From the NCBI RefSeq assembly GCF_029873635.1, contig NC_080427.1, forward strand, positions 74,679,348-74,743,347: a stretch of 64,000 nt of DNA. Direction: 5' to 3'. Below, one piece after another: positions 52,901-56,999 of the stretch. This DNA comes from Malania oleifera (taxonomy: Eukaryota; Streptophyta; Magnoliopsida; Santalales; Ximeniaceae). The position numbers and the translations under genes were made by a program. The number at the start of each line of letters is the position of its first letter. Positions within the stretch are counted from its first letter, which is position 1. The notes beneath the pieces are model-generated. The model did not search any database, had not been told where the DNA came from, and saw only the letters and a program-made list of their open reading frames with translations.

Positions 52901-55773
52901 CTGAAAATCAGTTCTTATTTTCGATTATATCGTTGAGGCATAAAATGAATCACTGTATTTATTCTTGAATATATTGTGGTAAACCATATTCATTCCAACT
53001 GAAAATCATATTCTGAATAAGAGCTAAATTGAATGTATTAACTCTTTATTTCATATTGTAAATTCAGATTGTGCATTGAGTTTTACATTTATTTCTAGGA
53101 CTTCTTGATTGTATAGCTTAATAACTAAATAGAAAATAGTCCTTTTGAAAATGTTTTAAGTGTGAAATAGTAAAGGGTTAAAGTAAACAATTCTGCAAAT
53201 AATTTTTAAATAACCCAATTCACTCCCCTCTTGGGAATACATCCTAATTTCAGATTATATAATGGTTTCCCTTAGAGGAGTCCTCTCTTTGGCATAGACT
53301 CATTAAAAGTAAATTTGTCTTGCACATGGGTGGGTTGCTAATTTGGGAATTAGATGTTTTTCAGAGATCCCGCAGAGGTGCATTTCTCAGATTTACAGCA
53401 TCACATCTTCATTCCTTTTCCTCATACTATTTTTTTTTTTGGGTAATGGTTCTTGAATTTGTTTTTGGGAAGATATTTGGGTGGGTTATACGGAATCGTT
53501 CATATCATTTCCTCACCTTTATCATTTTTATTTGGGGAATAATGATGTTATTTCCTCCTTTTTGATATCTCATGGTCATATCTCTACCTGGGATTCCATT
53601 TTCGCAGATATCTTAATGACAGGGAGATGGATGATCTTTCTTCCTTGTTTTTGTTGTTGGTGAATAGTCTTCCTTCCTTTAGGAGGGATAGTCCTTCTTG
53701 GTCCTTAGATTCTTTGGGGTCTTATTCTTGTAAATCGTACTTTAATCATTTGATAGTGCTAATATGTCCTTTCCACTCCGTAAAAGAATTTGGAAGGATA
53801 AAGATACTTAAAAAATCAAGTCTTTTATTTAATTGGTTGTTCTTAATAGGGTTGACAACAGCAATCTAATGCAGGGTAGGACTTAAGAGACCTTTGAAGG
53901 GAATTTCTTCTGATTTGTGTTCATTATATTTTGATAGTTCAGAAACAGCTGCTCATCTTTTTTTGCATTGTGCCCTTGCTTGTATTATTTGAAAAAATCT
54001 TTTTAGTTTATTAGGAGACAATTAGGTTTAACCAGTCAGTGGAGGATATTTTGGTCACATCATGTTCTGATTTTGGTAGAAGCAAGGATGCACATGCTTT
54101 GTGGAGAATGTGTGGTTTTTGCAGTGCATTAGGGATTATGGTTGGAACAGATGTGCAAATATTACAGGGAAAAAATTAACTTCCTCTTTGTTATTGGATA
54201 GGATCCACTATTTCACCTTGCTATGATGTGCTGCTGCTGGCTGCTGGCTGCTGTAAAGGAGTGAGGTTCTCAGAGATCCAGCGGGATTGACTAGCATCGT
54301 TAGTTCGATTGTTGTTTTTAATTTCTTGTTGTTTCTTTCTCTTTCGTGTATGAAGATTTCTGTTCTCATTTTGTATATTCTTTCTACTATAATGAAATCA
54401 TCTTTCTTTTGATATCAAAATAGTATCCTTTATGAGTTCTCTAGCATTGCGATCTTGTTGTCATCATGATTGGCCCCTTAGCTGTCCTTTGGGTGGTAAC
54501 AACTGTGGGAGGTTGCTTTTTTTCCCCCTTCCAAACCTGGGATTGGGATGCTTTTTCTAAGCAATGTGTCTTATGTGTCACTACAATAGAGGCACAAATT
54601 CTCATTTGTCCTGGCATTTCCTCCTCTTGGAATGCCTACAAGTCCTGTGTCTGTGGGAAGCTTTGGGCTTGCCTTCTTTGTTAGAGTTTCTATCAGAATC
54701 GAAGGGCTTTGGAAATGCCAAGGAGGGGATGGTCTTTGGAAATGTGCTACATTTTTTGTGGTTTGGTGTAGCTGGAGCATAAGCTAGGTTCTTAAGGATT
54801 TGTTGACTCCGTTCTCTTCTAGGAGCAGACTAGTATTTTAAACATCACTTTGGGAGCCTTGTGCACTGGGTACGGCCTTTTTTTTTTACTTTGGTGCTCT
54901 ATGAATTGAAAGGAGCATCTTTTGTTGATATGCAAGGGGATTAGTTCTTTTTGGATGTTTACTTTTCTCCTCTTTTGGTTTTTTTAGGAGGATGACTAAT
55001 ATTTCCAGAGGGTTTGAAATGAAATCAGGATCCAATTTTTTTAGCAATATTTTGGCCAACATTTCAACCCAAAAAAAAATCCTGAAATTTTAGCCAAAAA
55101 ATTTCAGGCACACTGTCCAAATTTTGTAACATAAAATAAAAACTGTAAAAAAGGGCGCAAAGTTTGGCTTGTTTATAAAACATTTGTTTTTAAATAATCC
55201 AAATTAATCTATTCTAACCCAAAGTTTCCTTCATAATTTCCACAATTTATCATAGGTTTCTTACATTTATTTAAATAAAAAATGAAATTTCAATCAAAAA
55301 ATTGAAATTTCCATTGAAATTTTCTGTAAATTGAAATCCTTGAAATTTTTTTCAAAATTTTACTACTTTCTTATTGTAGTTTCTTTTTCTTCTATGACTA
55401 ATAAGTTCTTTGTTTATGAAAAATGTAAATTTTGATTTGACCCTGGCTGTCTGAGTGTCCTTTTGCACATACATATAGGTCTCAAATAGGTTAGATTTGT
55501 TAGATTACCAAAATCATTGTGCAGTGCAACTATTAGAGTTGGAAATAAAATTTCATTGTCAATGCCTTGAAATTTTGAATGCCTCCCTCCATATTTTCTT
55601 TCTATCATTTTATTTCTTTCTCCCCACAATCCATCTTTTTTGAAAAAATTTCTTTGTAGTATTGCAGCTATGTTCCAAATCCTGTCTTGGTCATAGTTGA
55701 TGTCCATCATGTGGAGCTGGAGCTGTTAACAACACCTGCCCGGGCTTACTGCGCTGTTGAAGAGGTTAAAGAG
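2055..55773 (+). CDS. RPN8: 26S proteasome lid subunit RPN8 (PSMD7-type MPN protein), N-terminal half in four exons
   Basis: Joining 2055-2241, 28687-28779, 28892-28973 and 55668-55773 gives one open frame of 156 codons matching the first half of plant RPN8, a protein of about 310 residues. RPN8 is a catalytically inactive MPN protein that pairs with the deubiquitinase RPN11 in the proteasome lid. Visible landmarks are [12 protein letters not shown] and VGVLLG (exon 1), VPFEED and PSIWFL (exon 2), [14 protein letters not shown] and HGLFN (exon 3), YVPNPVLVI and AVEEVKE (exon 4). Junction phases are 1, 1 and 2 and agree throughout. Later exons are not in the window. Several positions conserved in plant RPN8 differ here and exon 4 appears three residues longer, so a diverged paralogue or a decaying copy is possible; no stop or frameshift is seen. 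Confidence 0.85.
2242..3974. other. Intron 1 sequence without recognised element
   Basis: No gene and no clear transposon were recognised apart from the microsatellites at 2553-2703. A segment from about 3541 begins GGGGCTGTTTG, as many plant DNA-transposon ends do, but no second end with a matching duplication could be shown. Confidence 0.5.
2553..2703. repeat. (GGGTTTT)n and (GT)n microsatellites
   Basis: A run of about seven GGGTTTT-type units (2553-2609) is followed after about 70 bp by a (GT)n tract (2682-2703). The heptamer differs from the plant telomere repeat TTTAGGG, so it is read as a simple repeat and not as telomere DNA. Confidence 0.75.
3992..4193 (-). mobile_element. tRNA-derived SINE, minus strand
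   Basis: Read on the minus strand, an A-box-like GGCGCAATGGTAAAG (about 4183-4169) and a B-box GGGTTCGAGAC (about 4140-4130) form a Pol III promoter as in tRNA-derived SINEs. The 3' end leads into a T-rich tail (4016-3992). The insertion is flanked by a perfect 17-bp target duplication AATAATATAGCATTATA at 3975-3991 and 4194-4210. The body resembles the Au SINE found in many plants; that assignment is from memory. Confidence 0.85.
4419..6407 (-). repeat. 3' LTR of truncated gypsy element
   Basis: 1,989 bp bounded by TGTAACGCCCC and GGGTCCCTACA. On the minus strand it begins TGTAGGGACCC directly after the polypurine tract at 6408-6421. U3 carries four palindromes (6198-6316); downstream lies a CT repeat (about 6140-6120). 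Confidence 0.85.
6198..6316 (-). promoter_or_regulatory. Palindrome array, AAACCGTCGACGGTTT type
   Basis: Four imperfect palindromes: AACCATCGATGGTT (about 6199-6212), AAACCATCGACGGTTT (about 6228-6243), AACCGTCGATGGTT (about 6271-6284) and AAACTGTCGACGGTTT (6301-6316). The arms differ from the CTCGTCGACGAG arrays elsewhere but the centre is the same. An AT-rich TATA-like stretch lies near 6153-6165 on the promoter-proximal side. Confidence 0.55.
6408..6421 (-). other. Polypurine tract
   Basis: On the minus strand a purine run (AAGAGGAGGAGAT) sits immediately before the LTR start TGTAGGG, as expected for plus-strand priming. The upstream context TTTCGAGGACGAAATTT is typical of plant chromoviruses. 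Confidence 0.75.
6731..9628 (-). pseudogene. gypsy pol remnant: RT, RNase H, integrase, chromodomain-like tail
   Basis: Fragments in minus-strand order: RT start with [16 protein letters not shown] and [22 protein letters not shown] (about 9628-9340); RT palm; RT end with [10 protein letters not shown] (8921-8688); RNase H end with ADALSWKS (near 8300); integrase zinc region (near 7930); integrase core with [11 protein letters not shown] (7717-7418); C-terminal tail with EVPIQILD (7006-6731). Several frameshifts and stops break the frame. The RT motif near 9065 reads FIND in place of FIDD, losing a catalytic Asp. The zinc region reads YLTC where CLTC is usual. Gag and protease are absent. Confidence 0.85.
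9625..10621 (-). repeat. Truncated 5' LTR of the gypsy element
   Basis: Matches the distal half of the 4419-6407 LTR, starting at CATACTCAGG and ending CCTTACA. It has only two palindromes (about 10484-10526) where the other copy has four, and a 147-bp tandem duplication (10057-10350) that the other copy lacks. Confidence 0.82.
10057..10350. repeat. 147-bp tandem duplication inside LTR
   Basis: Two diverged copies, 10057-10203 and 10204-about 10350, both starting CCCTTATCT and containing AACGGGAAACCCTAGCTTT. The duplication is specific to this LTR copy, so it arose after insertion or in a sub-lineage. Confidence 0.75.
10622..13530. other. Intron 1 sequence, no gene recognised
   Basis: AT-rich, mostly single-copy-looking sequence. 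A segment ending near 12090 with CCAAACAGCCC and a segment around 12960-13030 resemble MITE ends, but no matching second end or duplication was confirmed. Open frames here are short and have no recognised domain. Confidence 0.45.
13531..13852. repeat. Minisatellite of three units
   Basis: Units begin TTCTTCTCCAAGCAAAGAGA at 13531, 13675 and 13780, giving lengths of about 144 and 105 bp; the second lacks an internal segment. The third unit is cut at 13852 by a solo LTR, and its lost continuation GTTTAATTGATGGA resumes at 17628. Units include a CAG run (TGTTGCAGCAGCAG). Confidence 0.75.
14309..16256 (-). mobile_element. Gypsy-type solo LTR nested in the copia solo LTR
   Basis: 1,948 bp bounded by TGTAGCGACC and GGGTCACTACA with a perfect 5-bp duplication GATAT (14304-14308 and 16257-16261). 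Minus orientation is inferred because the palindrome array (16175-15932), TATA-like CCCTATAAG (about 15926-15918) and CT-rich patch then follow in the order seen in complete elements here. It is younger than the LTR it interrupts. Confidence 0.88.
15932..16175 (-). promoter_or_regulatory. GTCGAC palindrome array, nine copies
   Basis: Nine copies of TTCGTCGACGAA/CTCGTCGACGAG-type palindromes, some decayed at the centre to GTTGAC or GTCAAC. On the minus strand the array ends a few bases before a TATA-like box near 15920. It fills most of the region between LTR start (16256) and TATA. Confidence 0.58.
16991..17222 (-). promoter_or_regulatory. Palindrome array, TTCAGTCGACTGAA type
   Basis: About seven units, including a perfect TTCAGTCGACTGAA near 17065-17079 and variants with a GTCGCC centre (TTCGGTCGCCTGAAC at 17136-17150). 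On the minus strand it lies upstream of the TATA box near 16890. Confidence 0.55.
17628..17940. other. Intron 1 sequence with two poly-G tracts
   Basis: Continuation of the minisatellite flank, then AT-rich sequence with G runs at 17717-17731 and 17867-17882. No gene recognised. Confidence 0.5.
17941..18120 (+). repeat. Truncated LTR fragment with CT-rich stretch and primer-like site
   Basis: The stretch from TGTACAGTTATTGCTT through a long CT microsatellite to CTAAATTCTCTC matches the end of the LTR at 27138-28523 and, inverted, the one near 50191-50400. It is followed by TAGCATCAGAGC, close to the initiator-Met-tRNA primer site TGGTATCAGAGC, so this looks like a 5' LTR end. Its own LTR start was not found. 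Confidence 0.55.
18121..19149. other. Intron 1 sequence, possible retroelement leader
   Basis: Follows the primer-like site and may be the untranslated leader of a decayed element. It is rich in short repeated words (TGCCAGCATCC, GGAGGATAA) but no coding domain was recognised. Confidence 0.35.
19150..20870 (-). repeat. Probable LTR-like retroelement block, borders unknown
   Basis: Includes a GTAATTAGCCCAAAGGCCAG stretch, a long A-rich zone, a (GA)n/(GT)n microsatellite (19893-19946), a TATA-like TATAGATATA (about 20082-20073, minus) and, beyond it, a zone crowded with CATG and CACGTG words (20155-20600). On the minus strand the order repeated words, TATA, CT/AC tract is the same as in the LTRs here. 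LTR ends and target duplication could not be fixed. Confidence 0.35.
19893..19946. repeat. (GA)n-(GT)n compound microsatellite
   Basis: About 15 GA units directly joined to about 12 GT units. Confidence 0.9.
20950..21430 (+). repeat. 5' LTR of the copia element
   Basis: 481 bp, about 105 bp shorter than its partner. The difference lies between copies of an AAACCGT..GGTTT palindrome: here one copy (21037-21052) replaces the three units found at 25659-25776. It keeps the GTGGACGTAGGCA...CGAACCACG inverted pair (about 21252-21280). Confidence 0.88.
21433..21470 (+). other. Primer-binding site with partial duplication
   Basis: TGGTATCAGAGC at 21433-21444 is complementary to the 3' end of initiator Met tRNA. 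A second copy, ACAATTGGTATCAAGC, follows about 25 bp on, which makes a small direct duplication. Confidence 0.8.
21485..25480 (+). pseudogene. copia gag-pol, broken frame
   Basis: Gag start has [20 protein letters not shown] zinc knuckle follows near 22175 ([11 protein letters not shown] with the last Cys lost), protease [11 protein letters not shown] at about 22360 (Gly of DSG reads Val), GAG-pre-integrase with [13 protein letters not shown], an integrase core near 23000-23260, RT with [13 protein letters not shown] and intact YVDD near 24520, and RNase H with [13 protein letters not shown]. The end [11 protein letters not shown] is typical of copia. Stops at about 21760, 21955, 22968 and 24341 and several frameshifts break it. 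A Tork-type lineage is likely but not tested. Confidence 0.85.
25573..26158 (+). repeat. 3' LTR of the copia element
   Basis: 586 bp. It holds three palindrome-like units (25659-25674, 25740-25755, 25761-25776) of type AAACCGTCGCCGTTTT, upstream of TATATAATC near 25911. The inverted pair GTGGACGTAAGCA/CGAATCATG is the same as in the 5' LTR with changes. Confidence 0.88.
26164..27137 (+). pseudogene. Decayed gypsy-like internal region
   Basis: Near the left end a frame reads [17 protein letters not shown] sequence as in plant gypsy gag. The right end (about 27070-27137) reads like the conserved pol tail before a polypurine tract (AACAAGGGGAG) and LTR. Everything between is full of stops. Family placement is tentative. 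Confidence 0.45.
27138..28523 (+). repeat. LTR of decayed gypsy-like element, with nested LTR
   Basis: Starts TGGAGGACTACC after a polypurine tract and ends TTGTCCTACA. Without the insert at 27414-28392 it is about 407 bp. It shares GTGGGTATAAGAGCTGG...TACAG and the CT-rich end with copies at 17941-18120 and 50191-50926 (inverted). Its end lies only 163 bp before RPN8 exon 2. Confidence 0.65.
27414..28392 (-). repeat. Short copia-type LTR nested in the gypsy LTR
   Basis: 979 bp bounded by TGTTGGCCCTGG and GGGGCAAACA. On the minus strand it has GTTTTGATAATAACAAA as in the other copia-type LTRs, then W-box-like palindromes (28112-27998), then TATTTATATG (about 27950-27942). It interrupts a CT tract, so the target duplication cannot be read cleanly (TCTCT is possible on both sides). 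Confidence 0.6.
28687..28779 (+). CDS. RPN8: RPN8 exon 2
   Basis: 93 bases after acceptor TTTGCAG and before donor GTATCA. Encodes [19 protein letters not shown] and the following [10 protein letters not shown], close to the family. Phase 1 at both ends. Confidence 0.9.
28780..28891 (+). other. RPN8 intron 2, 112 bp
   Basis: GTATCA...TTTTCAG, AT-rich and of normal plant size, in contrast to its neighbours. Confidence 0.88.
28892..28973 (+). CDS. RPN8: RPN8 exon 3
   Basis: 82 bases encoding [18 protein letters not shown] and DLDIHGLFN, the most conserved part of the MPN domain. Donor is GTAAGA. The last codon (GA|C, Asp) is completed by exon 4, 26.7 kb away. Confidence 0.9.
29655..29700 (-). 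repeat. SINE fragment
   Basis: CAACTTTACTATTGCACCTAGG matches the A-box end of the SINE at 3992-4193 with a few changes. Only about 30-45 bp are recognisable. Confidence 0.35.
30081..30300. repeat. Tandem duplication, about 105-bp unit
   Basis: Two diverged copies, 30081-30185 and 30186-30300, both with ACTGCCTTCACAT, ATCAGCAAAC and AAGAGGAAGAGTGCCTCT. Confidence 0.7.
31556..33343 (-). repeat. 3' LTR of the non-autonomous element
   Basis: 1,788 bp. On the minus strand it starts TGTTGACTTTTTGAATCC after the polypurine tract AAAAAAAGGGAGAT and ends ATTCCTATCA. It shows array, TATA (near 32565) and a GGCGAGGATGTGGGCGGGAT...TTGCCGAACC stretch (about 31776-31748) similar to other copia-type LTRs here. 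Confidence 0.88.
32671..32949 (-). promoter_or_regulatory. Palindrome array, CCGGTCGACTGG type, with TATA box
   Basis: About nine units such as GGTCCGGTCGACC, GGTTGACTGGGCC and GATCGATCGACCGG, several with a GTCAAC/GTTGAC centre. On the minus strand the TATA box CTATAAATA (about 32569-32561) lies about 100 bp downstream. Confidence 0.55.
33358..35004. other. Non-coding interior of the non-autonomous element
   Basis: AT-rich sequence between ORF2 end and polypurine tract. It contains repeated words (AGCATGCA, CAATTCACAAAT) around 34600-34760. No coding domain recognised, and no trace of RT or integrase. Confidence 0.6.
35005..36240 (-). pseudogene. Second ORF: putative plant transposon protein domain
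   Basis: Starts at MPRAEKRKS (36240). Reading on in minus-strand frames gives [73 protein letters not shown] and [18 protein letters not shown]. This pattern resembles the domain called putative plant transposon protein (PF20167), recalled from memory. The last 106 residues (35325-35005) form a probable coiled coil ending in an acidic tail. At least three stops or shifts break it. It is in the same direction as gag and about 740 bp downstream of it. Function of the family is unknown. Confidence 0.7.
36378..36788 (-). promoter_or_regulatory. Internal promoter candidate: 14 palindromes plus TATATA before ORF2
   Basis: Fourteen units of the CCGGTCGACTGGG type fill 36392-36788. On the minus strand they are followed within 10 bp by TATATA (36383-36378), then by a CT repeat (about 36305-36293), then by the ATG of ORF2 at 36240, giving a leader of roughly 110 nt. 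The layout equals that of the LTR promoters here, but it lies inside the element. It could be a real second promoter or the remnant of another element's LTR. Confidence 0.55.
36979..38279 (-). pseudogene. copia-type gag of the non-autonomous element
   Basis: Start at MAHFGVSQF (38279) shortly after the primer site. N-terminal part has [17 protein letters not shown], typical of plant copia gag (UBN2/DUF4219 type). A long coiled coil follows (about 37560-37250), then a zinc knuckle near 37140-37090 reading [14 protein letters not shown], in which the second Cys is Tyr. It ends after KEKWVPKRV, where a complete element would continue into protease. One frameshift near 37960 and one stop near 37585 interrupt it. 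Confidence 0.78.
38317..38332 (-). other. Primer-binding site
   Basis: Minus strand reads TGGTATTAGAGCCAGG, one change from the initiator-Met-tRNA complement TGGTATCAGAGC, two bases from the LTR end. Confidence 0.78.
38335..40139 (-). repeat. 5' LTR of the non-autonomous element
   Basis: 1,805 bp, closely matching 31556-33343 over its length. Array at 39469-39745, TATA near 39362. Ends ATTCCTATCA followed by AT and the primer site. Confidence 0.88.
39469..39745 (-). promoter_or_regulatory. Palindrome array in 5' LTR of the non-autonomous element
   Basis: Same order of units as 32671-32949 but with independent changes at the centres, for example GGTCAACTGGG where the other copy has AATCAACTAGG. 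One unit present at 32930-32949 is missing here. TATA box near 39358-39366. Confidence 0.55.
40733..40950. repeat. Short direct repeats TTCACACCCTTCGG in LTR
   Basis: Five copies or variants of TCACACCCTTCGG followed by AAAA and CGG, spaced about 40-70 bp. The same set is found in the other LTR near 47584-47790. Confidence 0.7.
41701..41892 (-). promoter_or_regulatory. GTCGAC palindrome array, eight copies, with TATA box
   Basis: Units centred near 41706, 41726, 41751, 41771, 41822, 41843, 41867 and 41887, so mostly 20-25 bp apart with one gap of about 50 bp. Examples are TTCGTCGACGAA (41745-41756) and CTCATCGACGAG (41765-41776). TATA box CTATAAATAT lies at 41680-41671, about 20 bp downstream on the minus strand. 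Confidence 0.62.
41962..41975 (-). other. Polypurine tract
   Basis: Minus strand CGGAGGGGAGGT directly before the LTR start TGTAAGAACCC. Confidence 0.75.
42262..46704 (-). pseudogene. gypsy gag-pol, broken frame
   Basis: Gag starts at 46704 and has a stop at codon 9. Order on the minus strand: gag with [14 protein letters not shown]; zinc knuckle [14 protein letters not shown] near 45800 (last Cys is Tyr); protease [12 protein letters not shown] near 45560; RT with an intact FIDD near 44580; RNase H with ADALSRKS near 43820; integrase zinc region with CLTCQQV near 43370; integrase core near 43300-42990; and a chromodomain-like tail with [11 protein letters not shown] (42440-42262). A 14-base C run at 42662-42675 sits on one frame break. 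The tail places it among chromoviruses, probably Tekay. Confidence 0.85.
47017..47032 (-). other. Primer-binding site
   Basis: Minus strand reads TCGGTATCAGAGCT just after the LTR end, close to the initiator-Met-tRNA complement TGGTATCAGAGC. Confidence 0.72.
47033..48798 (-). repeat. 5' LTR of the gypsy element
   Basis: 1,766 bp, homologous along its length to 40180-41961 with many substitutions. Both terminal dinucleotides have changed (TA at each end). TATA near 48508-48516, with the array directly upstream. Confidence 0.86.
48537..48730 (-). promoter_or_regulatory. GTCGAC palindrome array, eight copies, with TATA box
   Basis: The same eight positions as in the partner LTR but with different decayed bases; for example unit 5 is a perfect CTCGTCGACGAG here and CTTATCGACAAG in the other copy. 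Confidence 0.6.
48799..49379. other. Intron 3 sequence, no gene recognised
   Basis: Between the gypsy LTR and the LINE relic. Two nearly complementary words, GACGTGCCCCTCCATGT (48800-48816) and ACATGGAGGGGCAGGTCCC (about 48942-48960), form an inverted pair about 130 bp apart. Nothing else identified. Confidence 0.45.
50191..50926 (-). repeat. LTR-derived insert in LINE, with internal tandem repeat
   Basis: On the minus strand it runs from TGGAGAACTTAG to CTTGTCCTACA and matches the LTR at 27138-28523, including GTGGGTATAAG and the CT-rich end. The segment 50384-50657 is partly repeated at 50717-50926. No clean target duplication was seen. Confidence 0.6.
51301..53252 (+). mobile_element. Copia-type solo LTR inserted in LINE
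   Basis: 1,952 bp bounded by TGTTGGCCTAACAAGG and CCTAATTTCA with a perfect duplication GATTA (51296-51300, 53253-53257). Removing it rejoins the LINE frame from LAKW to the following segment. It shares its start with the minus-strand LTR ending at 17627 and has GAGGCAAGGACGTAGGC near 52472, as in other copia-type LTRs here. Confidence 0.88.
51749..51926 (+). promoter_or_regulatory. Repeat array, CAGGCGACTG type, upstream of TATA
   Basis: About six units: CAGGCGACTG twice, CAGGCAACTG, CAGTCAGCTGAC, AAGCGACTGACC and CAGGCGCGTA. The TATA-like CTATTTAAAC lies at about 52028-52036. This is the one array in + orientation, and its centre is GCGAC and not a full GTCGAC. Confidence 0.45.
54440..54970 (+). 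pseudogene. Second LINE tail relic
   Basis: Mixed frames read CVMCHYN-like, HLSWHF, and [19 protein letters not shown], then [10 protein letters not shown], which resembles the zinc-binding RT tail of plant LINEs. Short, full of stops, no ends visible. Confidence 0.4.
54971..55667. other. Intron 3 end, no gene recognised
   Basis: AT-rich with repeated GAAATTT/AAATTTC words (55010-55370). Leads into the exon 4 acceptor. Confidence 0.5.
55668..55773 (+). CDS. RPN8: RPN8 exon 4
   Basis: 106 bases after TATTGCAG, before donor GTGAGT. Completes the Asp codon and encodes [27 protein letters not shown] and CAVEEVKE. Ends and core match the family. The middle differs: after DV the family usually has a shorter QPKELGIPTKAY-like stretch, so this copy is about three residues longer and altered. 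Ends in phase 0. Confidence 0.86.
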
Positions 55774-55955
55774 GTGAGTGTATCATGATTTTTCATCCAG
55801 CTTCTGTCCTTGATTTGTCAGATACATGGTATTGATAGCTTGATATGGATGAATTATCTTCAAGGGAAGTTATATTGATATTAAGAAACTGTGGAACCTA
55901 GAAATTTTTATCTCTTTATGTTAATGGTTATTTGGTCATTTAGTATTGTTGTATG

Positions 55956-56089
55956 TGTTAAGAGTTATGTTAGTGTGAGTTATTAGTAAGGATATAATGG
56001 TCATTGGTATTGCACTTGGCATATATTAGAAATAGAGGGAGAGACCTATCGTTGATGTTAGTTCTTCCATTTTACCCAATTATTCAACA
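55956..56089 (+). repeat. 5' LTR of outer copia element
   Basis: Aligns with the LTRs at 58266 and 62930 through GTGAGAGTTA-like, AATAGAGGG and TATC..TGATGTTAG segments. It starts 183 bp into intron 4. Confidence 0.6.
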
Positions 56090-56999
56090 TAGTTTCAGAG
56101 CACAATCCAACCTAAACCCTGCCACCAAACCAAACTTTGCCATCACTGGAAAATATCCTCCCATCACCGCCCTTCTCAGAACCACTACGACCCCTCGATA
56201 TATCACAAAACCAACCATACAACCAAAGACAGAACCCTCTGAACCATAACCCTGAAAATCCCTCTGTTGGAAACCTCACCATGTGCACCCACTCGCTGGC
56301 CAAGTCGCCGACTGCCTGCAGTCCCAACCCTTCTGGCTACCTTTTTCTGTTTTTTTCCTCCAGAATGATCTGGTTCTTTCCGTGACCATAATATGAAGCT
56401 ATTGGGCATGTTTTTTTGTTCAAGAATCCAACCTTTTTCTACTAGCAACCCGATTTTGTTGTTCCATATTAGTAAAGTTCATTGGTGAGCCTCTTGGAGC
56501 AGTGGCAGCATTTTTACATTGATTTTTAGGGCTGTGACAGTGCTATGTCCAGTTGGTGACTCGTTTGTGGTTGAATTGGTGGTTGACTCTTTTGTATTTG
56601 TTTTAGTTGGTCCAGAAGCTCACTTGTTTTTGTTTTGGTTGGTCCAAAAGTTCACTTTTGGAGTCCCAAGAGCATTTGTTTGCTGTGTATTTCTAATTTA
56701 CTGCTGTGTCAAGGTTATGTGTGTGTTGGGATGGCGTCCTCAGAACCCAAAATTTTGTTTGCCTTATTAGGCATTTGTTCAAGCAAATAGCGTGCTATAA
56801 CTATCTCTAAGGAAGAGTATTGAAGGTTCCTACAATATCAAGCATCCCAACATGCATCTCATTAAATTGCATCTTTTGCTTAGAAGGGAAAACCCATAGT
56901 TTTTATGTCATCTAGAATCTCTCCCTCTAGTCGTTGGATTTTTTACTTCGTTGCTACTAAGTACTAATCATAAAACAGGTGAAACCAGCTTCTTTTTTG

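Larger units (their letters stand above)
49380..54420 (+). mobile_element. LINE relic with internal deletion and two LTR insertions
   Basis: About 49380-49830 resembles the region before the endonuclease of plant LINE ORF2 ([15 protein letters not shown]). The endonuclease and most of RT are missing. At 49977 the RT motif HLQFADDT appears. After an LTR-derived insert the RT thumb continues (LDEWKK-like near 51040, then [16 protein letters not shown] and [14 protein letters not shown] to 51300). A solo LTR then interrupts, and the frame resumes at 53258 with [13 protein letters not shown], later a zinc-binding RT tail with HLFLHCALA near 53950. Many stops. The 3' end is near 54420 with an AT-rich tail. 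Confidence 0.72.
28974..55667 (+). other. RPN8 intron 3, 26,694 bp
   Basis: Donor GTAAGATC at 28974, acceptor ATTGCAG ending at 55667; the Asp codon is restored across it. Contains the non-autonomous gag element, a gypsy element, LINE relics and a solo LTR. The acceptor choice is set by frame: an upstream TTTGTAG at 55658 would shift the protein. Confidence 0.82.

Noticed and set aside
55658..55667. Use of the upstream AG at 55659 as exon 4 acceptor
   Set aside because: It would break the frame with exon 3 and lose the conserved YVPNPVLVI start.
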